Shown here piece by piece: positions 33,151 to 41,830 of a stretch of 64,000 bases of DNA; position 1 is the stretch's first letter; each line of letters opens with the position of its first letter. The stretch covers positions 5,004,501 to 5,068,500 of the forward strand of contig CAMRHE010000011.1 in the NCBI GenBank assembly GCA_947044405.1, given 5' to 3'. A model generated the notes under the pieces. It saw nothing but the letters and a program-made list of their open reading frames with translations. It was not told the DNA's origin and ran no database searches. The stretch comes from Leptodactylus fallax. Taxonomy: Eukaryota > Chordata > Amphibia > Anura > Leptodactylidae. The position numbers and the translations under genes are program-made.

Positions 33151-33953
33151 CAAAAAAAATTCTTAATTTTTTCCCCCTTATTCTCTCCCCCCCTTCTTCT
33201 TTTATCCACACAAAAAAAAAAAAATAAACCCACCCCTCCCCGCCCCCCCCCCCCTCTTTTGTGCCCCCCCCCTTTCCCCCCGGGGCGGCGGGGCCGCCCC
33301 CTGGCGGCCGAGGGGGGGGGGGGGGGGCCCACCCCCCCCCCTTTTTTTTTTATAGAGCCCCCCCCCCCTTTCTTTTTATCGTATTTTAAAAAAAATGAAA
33401 CCCCCTTTAAAAAACAAACCCAATGAATACAAACCAACCCAACAACCACCTCCACACACCAACCCTCCCACCCTCCCGGACCATACACTGAGCTGGGTTG
33501 TAAGCCGGGGTTTAGCAGGTGCTGTCCAGTACATCAACAGCACTGCGAGTCTCTATCTGTGGTATCCATATACACAGTCACAATGTCAGTCTCACTGATC
33601 AGCCACTGAGCACAGTTCCTTTCACATGGACTCACTAGTCCTGTTGTCTCTTTACACTCTGTTTGTCTCTGGACCAAGATACAGCTTAGCTGTACAGAAA
33701 AATCTCCACACCAGTTCAATACAACACTTGCCAAGATGGCTGCTGCTCTCTGTCTCGTCACTTCCTGCTGCTCTGCTCACACTCTGTCTGCAGAACAGGC
33801 AGGCTGACATAAAAAGGGGGGGGGTCTCACTCCAGCATCATGTCAAAATTACAATGGCTGCTGTCTTAAAGGAACAGAATCACAGAAATACATTCAACAT
33901 TAACAGTTTATACAGACAAATGAAGCTTAGGACAACATTGGCTGTCTCTTACA
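32982..33953 (-). repeat. Gypsy 3' LTR (972 bp), partly corrupted
   Basis: The + strand reading begins TGTGAACCGAGAGCAAGGC and ends GTCTCTTACA. Compared with the other LTR it is clean at 32982-33045 and 33481-33820, but about 33045-33480 is homopolymer-rich noise (long A, C and G runs). The distance from the LTR start to the shared word CCATACACTGAGC is 499 bp here and 500 bp in the other LTR, so length is kept while sequence is lost. Confidence 0.9.
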
Positions 33954-33969
33954 TATTCCCCCCCACTTT
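33954..33969 (-). other. Polypurine tract
   Basis: On the minus strand AAAGTGGGGGGGAA lies directly upstream of the 3' LTR start TGTAAGAGAC, the expected site for plus-strand DNA priming. Confidence 0.8.
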
Positions 33970-34064
33970 AAGATTGGCAGTCCCTGCCTATGACTGTATA
34001 TCCAGAGGGCTGTACTTTTATGCACAGGGTGGTAGTATACCGATGTATGGCAGGACAAACAAAC

Positions 34065-35186
34065 TCATCCTGCGCATACCGAACAGGGGGGAATACCAGC
34101 ATTTGGCCTAGTGGTCCGTCTGAGGACCGGTGGTATATTATGGGGTGCTGCAGCTATGGGCTGAGAAGGACCAGCGGATTCCGCACCTGAGGGGGCACAG
34201 GCCGGAGATACAGTAGTCACAGGTGGAACATCCCCAGGAGCAGGGATCGGCCAACAATCATCCTCCTCGTCTGAGGCCCATTCCGCACCTCCATTCTCTG
34301 ACTGTGGGAGCTCATTCACATTGGCAGGCCCATCATGATTTGTCCCTTCAGAATGACACAGGCGCAACATATTTCGGTGAAGTACTCGAACACAATCAGT
34401 TCCTTCTTTCTGGACCTGGTACACTGGCCCATTCGCATACTTGCGGCCAACAACACGATACGGCAAAGCCTCCCATCGGCTTTCCAATTTCCCTTGGGGT
34501 TTCTTGACACGAACTAGCACCAGGTCGCCTGGTTGCAATGGTGCTTCTTGCACTGGGGTCTTATCAGGATGGGGATGTTCTTGCAGGCGCTGCCGCACCA
34601 ATCGATGGATCGTCTCAAGTCTCTGCCGGTGCGCCCGCACCCAAGAGGTTGGATCCCTCGGAGGGAACCCATCCACATCATCCAACTGTAATTCTCCTAT
34701 ACTTCGCCCAGACCGCCCAAAGAGAAGTGTATAAGGAGAGTACCCCGTTGTAGAATGGACCTGATTGTTATAGGCCCACACCATTTCAGACAAGAACTGA
34801 GGCCACTGTAACTTCTTGTCTTCCTCCAGAGTCCGCAGCATCTGTAGCAGAGTTCTGTTGAATCTTTCACAGGCCCCATTTCCCTGAGGGTGGTATGGAG
34901 TCGTGTGCGACTTCTTTATCCCGTAGATACGTTGAACTTCTTTCATTACGTGTCCCTCAAAGCAGGCACCCTGGTCGGAGTGGATGCGTTTAGGGCACCC
35001 ATATACTCGAATGAAATCTTGGCACAGAGCACGAGCTGCTGACTCAGCTGTCTGGTCCTTGGTGGCGGTTACCACCGCAAATTTGGTGAAGTGATCCACC
35101 ATTACGAGGCAATACTGGTGTCCGCTATTGGATGGGCCCACCATTAGATAGTCTATCATGACGATTTCTAAAGGTTCCTGGGTCAC
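34065..35186 (-). CDS. Gypsy pol, integrase core and C-terminal part
   Basis: The integrase inserts the DNA copy into the chromosome. From Met at 35186, the catalytic triad is Asp12 (IVMIDYLMVG), Asp71 (RIHSDQGACF) and Glu107 (GNGACERFNR), with 35 residues between the last two, a canonical DD35E. A GPY/F-like module follows (RWEALPYRVVG.KYANGPVYQV). The C-terminus is Pro/Ser-rich with no chromodomain that I can see. This frame is the continuation of the pol frame ending at 35125. The two overlap by 62 bp and are separated by one extra C in a C-run near 35192-35196, so the Met is not the real start. Confidence 0.93.
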   Translation of the reverse strand: MTQEPLEIVMIDYLMVGPSNSGHQYCLVMVDHFTKFAVVTATKDQTAESAARALCQDFIRVYGCPKRIHSDQGACFEGHVMKEVQRIYGIKKSHTTPYHPQGNGACERFNRTLLQMLRTLEEDKKLQWPQFLSEMVWAYNNQVHSTTGYSPYTLLFGRSGRSIGELQLDDVDGFPPRDPTSWVRAHRQRLETIHRLVRQRLQEHPHPDKTPVQEAPLQPGDLVLVRVKKPQGKLESRWEALPYRVVGRKYANGPVYQVQKEGTDCVRVLHRNMLRLCHSEGTNHDGPANVNELPQSENGGAEWASDEEDDCWPIPAPGDVPPVTTVSPACAPSGAESAGPSQPIAAAPHNIPPVLRRTTRPNAGIPPCSVCAG

Positions 35187-38058
35187 GATGGTTTGCAGGG
35201 GGAGCTCTCTGTTCTATTGCCTTATGGATCTCACAAGTTCGACAGCTGCGGCATACTTCTTCGACCATTTGACGAAGACCAGGGCAGTAAATCAGTCGCT
35301 GTAACCAACGAAAGGTTTTCTCATGACCAAAATGTCCATTCTTATTATGAGCCTCAACTGCCAACGAGCGAGCCAGTTCACTAGGCACCACAATTTGGTA
35401 TCGAATGTCGATCTCAGAAGGTAAATAGACCTTTCGGCATAGCACTCCATTTTTCATCTCCAACTTTTCCCACTGACTCAGAACAGATAATATCTCACGT
35501 GTCAGTCGTTCTCTTTCCTCTCTACAGGGCTTCTGGCCTTTCTCAACACACTTGATCATCTGTGCCAGCCCCTCATGGGTCTGTTGTATCTGTGCCCATT
35601 CCTGTCGTGAGGGACCAAAGAAAGGAGCCGTTTCAGTCCCCTCCATCTCAAACTGATTAGCGGCGGCCAAGGCCTGTGAAAATCTGCTGAAGTCGGGCAC
35701 CTCCACATGCTCCAACTCATGATCCACGTCTACTGTGGGGGTCTGGGCGGTTACCCTAGAAAGCCCGTCAGCATTCTGGTTCTCTGTCTTGGACCGATAC
35801 TTAATGCGGTAATTGAACTTAGTCATTCGGGCTATCCACCTCTGCTCTAACGCCCCGAGCTTGGCATTTTCCAGGTGAGCTAGTGGGTTGTTGTCAGTCA
35901 GTACTAAAACTTCAGCACCGGTCAAATATTCAGAGAATTTCTCGGTCATGGCCCATACCAGTGCCAACAGCTCCAACTTAAATGAACTATAATTCTCGGG
36001 GTTTCTTTCAGAATCTCTCAAAGACCGGCTGCCGTACGCTATGACCCTCTCCTGGCCATCCTGAAGCTGGGAAAGCACTGCTCCAAGACCATACAGGCTT
36101 GCATCCGTATACAGCTGGAACGGCAAGTGGTAATCAGCATATGCCAAGATTGGGGCTGTTGTCAGTGCATCCTTTAATGCCTGGAAGGCTTGTTCCTGTT
36201 CAAGTCCCCACTTCACGGACCGGTTCTTTGGACCACCGGATGTGCCTCGTAGGAGAGCATTAAGTGGTGCTGCTACCTTGGCGAAATCCTTAATAAACCG
36301 TCGATAGTAACCGGCTACTCCAAGGAACGCCCTCACTTCTCGCAGGGTAGTCGGTATTGGCCAATCTTGAACAGCCGCTATCTTGTCTCTTGATGGTCTC
36401 ACCCCTTCTCCTGATACGCGGTGACCCAAGTAATCAATTTCAGATTGGAACAACCGACATTTACTGGGTTTCAATTTGAGCCCATGTTCCCGCAATCTTC
36501 GAAATACTTGCCCCAACTGGTGGAGATGGTCTTCAAAGGTCGCAGAATACACTATAATGTCATCCAAGTAGATGAGAGTGAACTCAAAGTTGAAGTCACC
36601 GAGACATTTCTCCATCAACCGCTGAAACGTTCCGGGTGCATTTGTCAACCCGAAGGGCATCCGGTTAAATTCGTATAGTCCCATGGGCAAGATGAATGCC
36701 GTCTTCTCCTTGTCTTTTGTGGCCATCGGCACCTGCCAATACCCACTAGCCAGATCTAGTGAGGAGAAGTACCGGGCTCTCCCCAGCGCTGAGAGGGACT
36801 CCTCAATCCGTGGCAAGGGGTAGGAATCTCGTACGGTGCAAGCGTTTAACTTCCGATAGTCTACGCAAAATCGGATGGACCCATCTTTTTTTCTTACTAA
36901 CACCACAGGAGCTGCCCAGGGACTCTGGCTTTCTTGGATGATCCCACCCTGTAGCATCTTAGCTAACAGTTCTTTTACTTCCTGATACAACTGTGGAGGA
37001 ATTTGTCGGTAGCGCTCTCTAATTGGAGGGGTGTCTCCTGTGGGAATCTCATGGTAGATCCCTGTGGTACATCCAAAATCTTCAGCATACCGTGAAAAGG
37101 CGGCTCGGTTCTCCCACAACAGTTCATCTACCTTCTGCACCCATTCCAGAGAACATGAACTTGCATCCATCTTCATCTGTTCTCGAATTGCACGGCCATT
37201 CCATTCAGAGGTGGGTTCCTCATCTTCTCCCATGGACACAGTTACGGTCCACTCATCCCTTTCAGTCGGCTTCAGCTGCATTGGAGTTACTTTCCTTACT
37301 TCCTCCGGAGTCACATAGATGTTAGCCAGCTGCCTCCCTGGGGTCAGGTCCACACTCTGGTCCTGAGTGTTTACACATCGAAGTGGTACTCTTCCATTGC
37401 GAACTATTGCCAAGGAACGGGCCACTAGCGGATCAACACCTCCTTCGGCTGCCTGCAGTGGTTCTACCAACACAGCTATGCCCTCTAGTTTCCGACAGGT
37501 GCCTATGGGCATGGACACTATTGTCTCCCGACTGGGTGGCAGTGTAACTTTTGTATGCAAAGGAACTGAAATTCGAGCCAGAGGACGCTGTGCATCTGAA
37601 CTTTTCTGTAAGCCACATGTCCGGATCAGCCGCTGGAAAGCTGTTTGAGTAGGCCGATGGGTGGTGGTTTCTTTCCAATAACCGTGACCTTTCTTTTCAA
37701 AGAGGATCTGATCTAATTCTTTTAACACATTCATCCCCAAAATGACAGGGACCTTTACTTCATGTGACTCCTGTACCACCACAATGCCTTTCCTACCTAG
37801 ATCTTGGCCACATACCCGGACATTCATCCAGGCCACTCCCACGACTGGAACTGGTAACTGGTTAGCTGCGACCACTCGTACAAATGTATGGGGATCATAT
37901 TTCACATGTTGCTGGAAGTACCGTTCATAACAGTCTCTACTCAAGGTCGTTACTTGGGAACCCGTGTCAATCATCCCGGTAACCGGAATACCCTCCATTT
38001 CCACCTGTATAACAGGACTTGCAGCGATCAGGTCATCATTAGGGCATTCTCCCCACAT
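35125..38058 (-). CDS. Gypsy pol, protease-RT-RNase H-integrase zinc finger
   Basis: 977 residues. The retropepsin active site is at 31-34 (GMIDTGSQVTTLS), a single aspartyl protease domain that would act as a dimer. The reverse transcriptase includes VLVRKKDGSIRFCVDYRKLN, SSLDLASGYWQVPM and catalytic YLDD at 497-500. RNase H begins near residue 648 (LYTDASLYGLGAVLSQ) and ends by NADGLSRV. The integrase His-His-Cys-Cys zinc finger follows (HNKNGHFGHEKTF, CRSCRTCEIHK). The last 20 or so residues are out-of-frame reading caused by the one-base insertion mentioned for the integrase ORF. Gag ends 51 bp upstream in the same frame. Confidence 0.95.
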   Translation of the reverse strand: MWGECPNDDLIAASPVIQVEMEGIPVTGMIDTGSQVTTLSRDCYERYFQQHVKYDPHTFVRVVAANQLPVPVVGVAWMNVRVCGQDLGRKGIVVVQESHEVKVPVILGMNVLKELDQILFEKKGHGYWKETTTHRPTQTAFQRLIRTCGLQKSSDAQRPLARISVPLHTKVTLPPSRETIVSMPIGTCRKLEGIAVLVEPLQAAEGGVDPLVARSLAIVRNGRVPLRCVNTQDQSVDLTPGRQLANIYVTPEEVRKVTPMQLKPTERDEWTVTVSMGEDEEPTSEWNGRAIREQMKMDASSCSLEWVQKVDELLWENRAAFSRYAEDFGCTTGIYHEIPTGDTPPIRERYRQIPPQLYQEVKELLAKMLQGGIIQESQSPWAAPVVLVRKKDGSIRFCVDYRKLNACTVRDSYPLPRIEESLSALGRARYFSSLDLASGYWQVPMATKDKEKTAFILPMGLYEFNRMPFGLTNAPGTFQRLMEKCLGDFNFEFTLIYLDDIIVYSATFEDHLHQLGQVFRRLREHGLKLKPSKCRLFQSEIDYLGHRVSGEGVRPSRDKIAAVQDWPIPTTLREVRAFLGVAGYYRRFIKDFAKVAAPLNALLRGTSGGPKNRSVKWGLEQEQAFQALKDALTTAPILAYADYHLPFQLYTDASLYGLGAVLSQLQDGQERVIAYGSRSLRDSERNPENYSSFKLELLALVWAMTEKFSEYLTGAEVLVLTDNNPLAHLENAKLGALEQRWIARMTKFNYRIKYRSKTENQNADGLSRVTAQTPTVDVDHELEHVEVPDFSRFSQALAAANQFEMEGTETAPFFGPSRQEWAQIQQTHEGLAQMIKCVEKGQKPCREERERLTREILSVLSQWEKLEMKNGVLCRKVYLPSEIDIRYQIVVPSELARSLAVEAHNKNGHFGHEKTFRWLQRLIYCPGLRQMVEEVCRSCRTCEIHKAIEQRAPPANHRDPGTFRNRHDRLSNGGPIQ

Positions 38059-38109
38059 AGTCTCCTTGCCAGTCTCCCCCTACTACACGCCCTACAGCAG
38101 CAGGGGACT

Positions 38110-39111
38110 TCAGTTTAACGGCGGTCTCTCATAAGTTTGTCGCTGCTCTGGACATCTAGCAGCAACGTGGCCCATCCGTCCACACTCCCAGCAGCGTATC
38201 TCCCGTCGTTCTGGCCATCTGTTTGGGCCCCTTCGGTAAGCCCCTTCGATTTCTCCTGAGCACTGCATTAACTGATTTGGACCCCTTCGGTAGGTCCTAT
38301 CCTCATCCCTCCAGCGGGGTGGTGGGTGATTCTGATTTTCTGGGTATGGACGGCTCACCCTTTCACCTCCAGTTTTCTGGAAGTCTGCAATTTTCATAGA
38401 ATGTTCATCACAACGGGTGTGCAAGTGTTCCATTTGCTCTTGCAGTTTCTGCATTACTGTGAGAATTTCTTTAACCGTCCCCTTTTCTACTGTCTCTGAG
38501 CCAGAACTAGCCCCCTGTGACAAAGTAACTCCAACTGCGGTCTGGGGCTTCGGGAATATACTATTGGCACGGGAGATGGCCTCTACCTGTACATCATGGA
38601 ATTTAGCATCAGTCTCTCGTCGTATAAAATCCTGCATAGTCACAGTTAAACTGCCGTCACGGAGAGTCCGATCAGGGTTACAGAAGGCTGGCGAGCCCCC
38701 TCTTTCCTTCACTTGAATATCTCGGAGCAGTTCTTGTAGGGCATTTGCATATTGGGGAAGGCTTTCATTCTCCTGTTGTACCCTCTGGAAGAACCGAGCC
38801 TGCAGAGACCCCAGCAATGCAGTTTCTCCATAAATGGTTTCTAGAATCTGGACTACTTGCTCAAATGTCTGCCTTTGTTCAAATGGCCTCAATATCACTG
38901 TGGTCTTAGCATCCCCTTGTAATGTCAATATTGCTAGCTCTACTAGTACTTCTGGTGCGGTCTGGTACATTCGCTGTATCATTCGTATCTGTTCCACCCA
39001 CATACTCACTGACATATTATTGCCATCAAATTTAGCTAACTGACTTATTATAGCCCCTGCTGGCATTCTTCCTCCAGCACCATTCTCCCGAACGGGTGCG
39101 TCACCGTCCAT
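38110..39111 (-). CDS. Gypsy gag (capsid and nucleocapsid)
   Basis: 333 residues counted from Met at 39111 (MDGDAPVRENGAGG), which lies just inside the primer-binding site; the longer frame up to 39213 runs back into the LTR and is unlikely to be used. The middle part (LAILTLQGDAKTTVIL, TFEQVVQILETIYGE, LPQYANALQELL) is a capsid-like helical segment. The C-terminus has one CCHC zinc knuckle, CWECGRMGHVAARC, that would bind the genomic RNA. A coiled-coil-like stretch lies before it (VKEILTVMQKLQEQMEHL). The frame is intact. Confidence 0.92.
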   Translation of the reverse strand: MDGDAPVRENGAGGRMPAGAIISQLAKFDGNNMSVSMWVEQIRMIQRMYQTAPEVLVELAILTLQGDAKTTVILRPFEQRQTFEQVVQILETIYGETALLGSLQARFFQRVQQENESLPQYANALQELLRDIQVKERGGSPAFCNPDRTLRDGSLTVTMQDFIRRETDAKFHDVQVEAISRANSIFPKPQTAVGVTLSQGASSGSETVEKGTVKEILTVMQKLQEQMEHLHTRCDEHSMKIADFQKTGGERVSRPYPENQNHPPPRWRDEDRTYRRGPNQLMQCSGEIEGAYRRGPNRWPERREIRCWECGRMGHVAARCPEQRQTYERPPLN

Positions 39112-39120
39112 TCTGGTAAG

Positions 39121-39141
39121 CGGATCCTGCCGACTACGCCA
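39121..39141 (-). other. Primer-binding site, complementary to tRNA-Ser
   Basis: Directly inside the 5' LTR the minus strand reads TGGCGTAGTCGGCAGGAT, the complement of the 3' end (ATCCTGCCGACTACGCCA) of tRNA-Ser. Eighteen bases match; the next ones diverge. It sets the 5' LTR as the right-hand one and so fixes the element's orientation. Confidence 0.8.
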
Positions 39142-39144
39142 ATT

Positions 39145-40028
39145 TGTGAACCGAGAGCAAGGCAGGTGGTTAGGACTCCGCAACCAGAAATGAACGCACA
39201 CGCGGTAGTTCAAGAAAAGAATATATATTTACTATAAGTTAATAAAGGCTATTTGAAGGTAAAATGACAGGGATAAAGACAAGCAAAATATACAATATAG
39301 CATGAACAATTTCAAGGCAAATTCTGCAATGGTTTCTACTTTTACTCTGTCCACTTCTGCAGTATGGACACTGAATGAACAATATACTCAAAACTATCCC
39401 TAACTGACCCTGACATCACATTTGGGTGCACCCCCTTTTCCCCAGTGGTCCAGGTGGACCGCTTACAGTCCGTAGAAGCGCGCGGTGGGGCCCAAAGTCG
39501 ATCCTTTCTTTTATAGTGAAGCGTCCTCTCCTCACTGTTATCAGGATCTTGGGAGAAATGAAGTCCTCTTTAACAGGGAAACCCAATGAATGCAATGTAA
39601 TCCAACAGCAGATTCCACTCAGCACACTGACAGTCCTGCCGAATCCATACACTGAGCTGGGTTGTAAGCCGGGGTTTAGCAGGTGCTGTCCAGTACATCA
39701 ACAGCACTGCGAGTCTCTATCTGTGGTATCCATATACACAGTCACAATGTCAGTCTCACTGATCAGCCACTGAGCACAGTTCCTTTCACATGGACTCACT
39801 AGTCCTGTTGTCTCTTTACACTCTGTTTGTCTCTGGACCAAGATACAGCTTAGCTGTACAGAAAAATCTCCACACCAGTTCAATACAACACTTGCCAAGA
39901 TGGCTGCTGCTCTCTGTCTCGTCACTTCCTGCTGCTCTGCTCACACTCTGTCTGCAGAACAGGCAGGCTGACATAAAAGGGGGGGGGGGGGCCCCCCCCA
40001 CCACACCACAAAAAAAAGGGGGGGTCTC

Positions 40029-40060
<32 letters not shown>

Positions 40061-40117
40061 AAAAAAAATATATATATAAAAAAAATAGATAAAAATTAGT
40101 TGTCTCTTTTTTTTTTT
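39145..40117 (-). repeat. Gypsy 5' LTR, distal part corrupted
   Basis: Clean from TGTGAACCGAGAGCAAGG (39145) to GGCTGACATAAAAGGGG (39980). It then turns into runs of G, C, A and T up to about 40175, where Tc1 sequence resumes. The left LTR shows what should follow (TCTCACTCCAGCATCATG and onwards). The end at 40117 is inferred from the length of the other LTR. Confidence 0.85.
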
Positions 40118-40177
40118 TTTTCATGAAAAAAAAAAAAATATTTTTTTTTGTCTTCCCCTCCCCCCCCCCCGGCCCGG

Positions 40178-40378
40178 CTGAATATCATTGAACATCTGTG
40201 GGATAAATTGAAGCGGGCTGTCCATGCTCGGCGACCATCAAACTTAACTGAACTGGAATTGTTTTGTAAAGAGGAATGGTCAAAAATACCTTCATCCAGG
40301 ATCCAGGAACTGATTAAAAGCTACAGGAAGCGACTAGAGGCTGTTATTTTTGCAAAAGGAGGATCTACTAAATATTAA
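40178..40378 (+). pseudogene. Tc1 transposase C, 3' part
   Basis: Continues the gene broken at 32981. It reads LNIIEHLWDKLKRAVHARRP, which supplies the catalytic Glu, and runs to the family's usual end FAKGGSTKY with TAA at 40376-40378. About 52 bp of transposase sequence present in copy D between the two parts fall in the corrupted zone. Confidence 0.92.
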
Positions 40379-40606
40379 TGTCACTTTTCTGTTGAGGTGC
40401 CCATACTTTTGCAGCGGTCAAATTTTGGTTTAATGCATATTGCACATTTTCTGTTAGTACAATAAACCTCATTTCAATCCTGAAATATTACTGTGTCCAT
40501 CAGTTATTAGATATATCAAATTGAAATGGCTGTTGCAAACACCCAAATATTTAGAACTAAAAATGATTAAGATTAATAGGGGTGCCCAAACTTTTTCATA
40601 TGACTG

Positions 40607-40637
<31 letters not shown>

Positions 40638-40640
<3 letters not shown>

Positions 40641-41024
40641 TAATACCTCGTACATTCGAGAGGTTAGGTTACAGAGCGGGTCGCGGATCGCGAGGAATCG
40701 CGAATGTTTGGTACAAGCGCTTAGAAGCGCTTACAATGCCGATTTCTAATGTTTAACCCCTAAATATCAATAAACTTTACCCTACAGTACTGTACAGTAT
40801 ACTGTACAGTACTGTATATTAATACATTCATTCATTTTTCTTATACACTCACAGTAAAATTAAACTAATTACCGGGTACGTAACGAACAGCAAAGGTGTT
40901 TTTTTTAATTAAATTTCACAGATCTGAGAAAAAAGAGCAAAATCTATATATGTTAGTTGCCAAAAAAATATCGCGAATCTGTGAATTCGCAAATTCGGAA
41001 ACGCAAGTGTACGAGGTATTACTG
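40638..41024. mobile_element. Pogo/Tigger-like MITE with a central palindrome
   Basis: TA (40636-40637) - CAGTAATACCTCGTACATTCG ... CAAGTGTACGAGGTATTACTG - TA (41025-41026). The 'CAGTANNACCTCG' terminus and TA duplication suit the pogo/Tigger group. Subterminal GATCGCGAGGAATCGCGAATG matches CGCGAATCTGTGAATTCGCA-type text at the other end. The middle is an exact palindrome around TACTGTACAGTATACTGTAC (about 40787-40814). No ORF. Confidence 0.75.
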
Positions 41025-41032
41025 TATATATA

Positions 41033-41830
41033 TAAAATGAGTTTCTGTCTGTCTGTTTCTTATGCAAGACCAAACGACTGCACCAAACTTCACCAAATTT
41101 GGCACACAGGTACATCAGGTGTCCGGGAAGGTTTTAGACTGGGTCTCAGCTCTCTAGGACATACCGTTCCTGAGATACAGTATTCCCAAAAAATGACCTG
41201 CATTAGCCAATAGAAGCCTGCAAGTCTTTCACTCATATTCCAACTGCCATACACACAGTCACATGTACTCCAGGTTTCCATAACGACCCAGCCATTTGTC
41301 TTCACTGCTGTAGGTCAACTTTAAAGGGGCAGGGCGCTGTTGATGACACTGTTACATAAGGTCACATACACACAGCTTTAGTCCAGGTTTCCATAACAAC
41401 CAATCGCAGATTTTTCACTGATATCCAAACTGAGATACACATGATCACATGACGCTTATGGACCAATGGAAACTTGCTGGTTCTTTAGTCTTGACATACA
41501 CACAGCTTTACACCAGGTTTCCATAGCAACCAAGCTATTTATGACCTGGATTAGTCAATAGCAGTTCGCAGGTCCTTAAATATTCAGTCGTATGACATGT
41601 ATCAGCCAATATATCTTCATATTTAATTTACCAGATTTCCATAACAACACAGCCATAAATAGACTGTACCTATACCGGACTGCCATACTGGATGTTAGCA
41701 TTCTTATAAATTGAAATGTATTTAAACTACACACAAACGACATACAAAATAGACCAGTGCCAATTCTTATGGGGCCACTACACAAACAAAAAATGAAATA
41801 TACCTGTGCGAAGCCGGGTCCTTCTGCTAG
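41033..41830 (+). mobile_element. Non-autonomous Helitron, 3' end intact
   Basis: The stretch starts with AAAATGAGTTTCTGTCTGTC and ends GCGAAGCCGGGTCCTTCTGCTAG, split here as a 5-bp stem (ACCTG/CGGGT) with an 8-base loop, then CCTTCTGCTAG at 41830. A hairpin about 10 bases before CTAG, with T following, is the Helitron 3' signature, and the GCGAAGCCGGGT wording is common in frog Helitrons. The interior has several variants of 'CCAGGTTTCCATAACAACC'. The 5' TC end is not visible; the neighbouring MITE may have inserted into it. No Rep/helicase. Confidence 0.75.

Larger units (their letters stand above)
32982..40117 (-). mobile_element. Ty3/gypsy LTR retrotransposon, full length
   Basis: On the minus strand: 5' LTR (about 40117-39145), primer-binding site, gag (39111-38110), pol with protease, RT, RNase H and integrase (38058-34065), polypurine tract and 3' LTR (33953-32982). 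PR-RT-RH-IN order is the Ty3/gypsy (Metaviridae) order. The LTRs start TGT and end ACA and are identical over the 340 bp or so that can be compared cleanly (33481-33820 and 39645-39984). It inserted in the transposase gene of Tc1 copy C. No envelope gene is present. Confidence 0.95.
31813..40609 (+). mobile_element. Tc1-like transposon C, split by a gypsy retrotransposon
   Basis: Left terminus CAGTCATATGAAAAAGTTTG (31815) and right terminus CAAACTTTTTCATATGACTG (ending 40606) are perfect inverted repeats over the outer 20 bp and continue for about 200 bp. The element is the same family as copy D at 43813-45464. Between transposase codons for SKSTPAF (32980) and LNIIEHLW (40178) lies a 7.2-kb insertion. 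The left half of the gene is 32213-32981, the right half 40178-40378. Confidence 0.93.

Noticed and set aside
33100..33380. Very long A, C and G homopolymers as microsatellites or a satellite array
   Set aside because: Alignment with the other LTR shows that ordinary LTR sequence of the same length belongs here; judged to be an assembly error.
33626..34111. 161-codon + strand frame and its twin at 39790-40062
   Set aside because: Both lie antisense in the LTRs of the gypsy element and are identical because the LTRs are.
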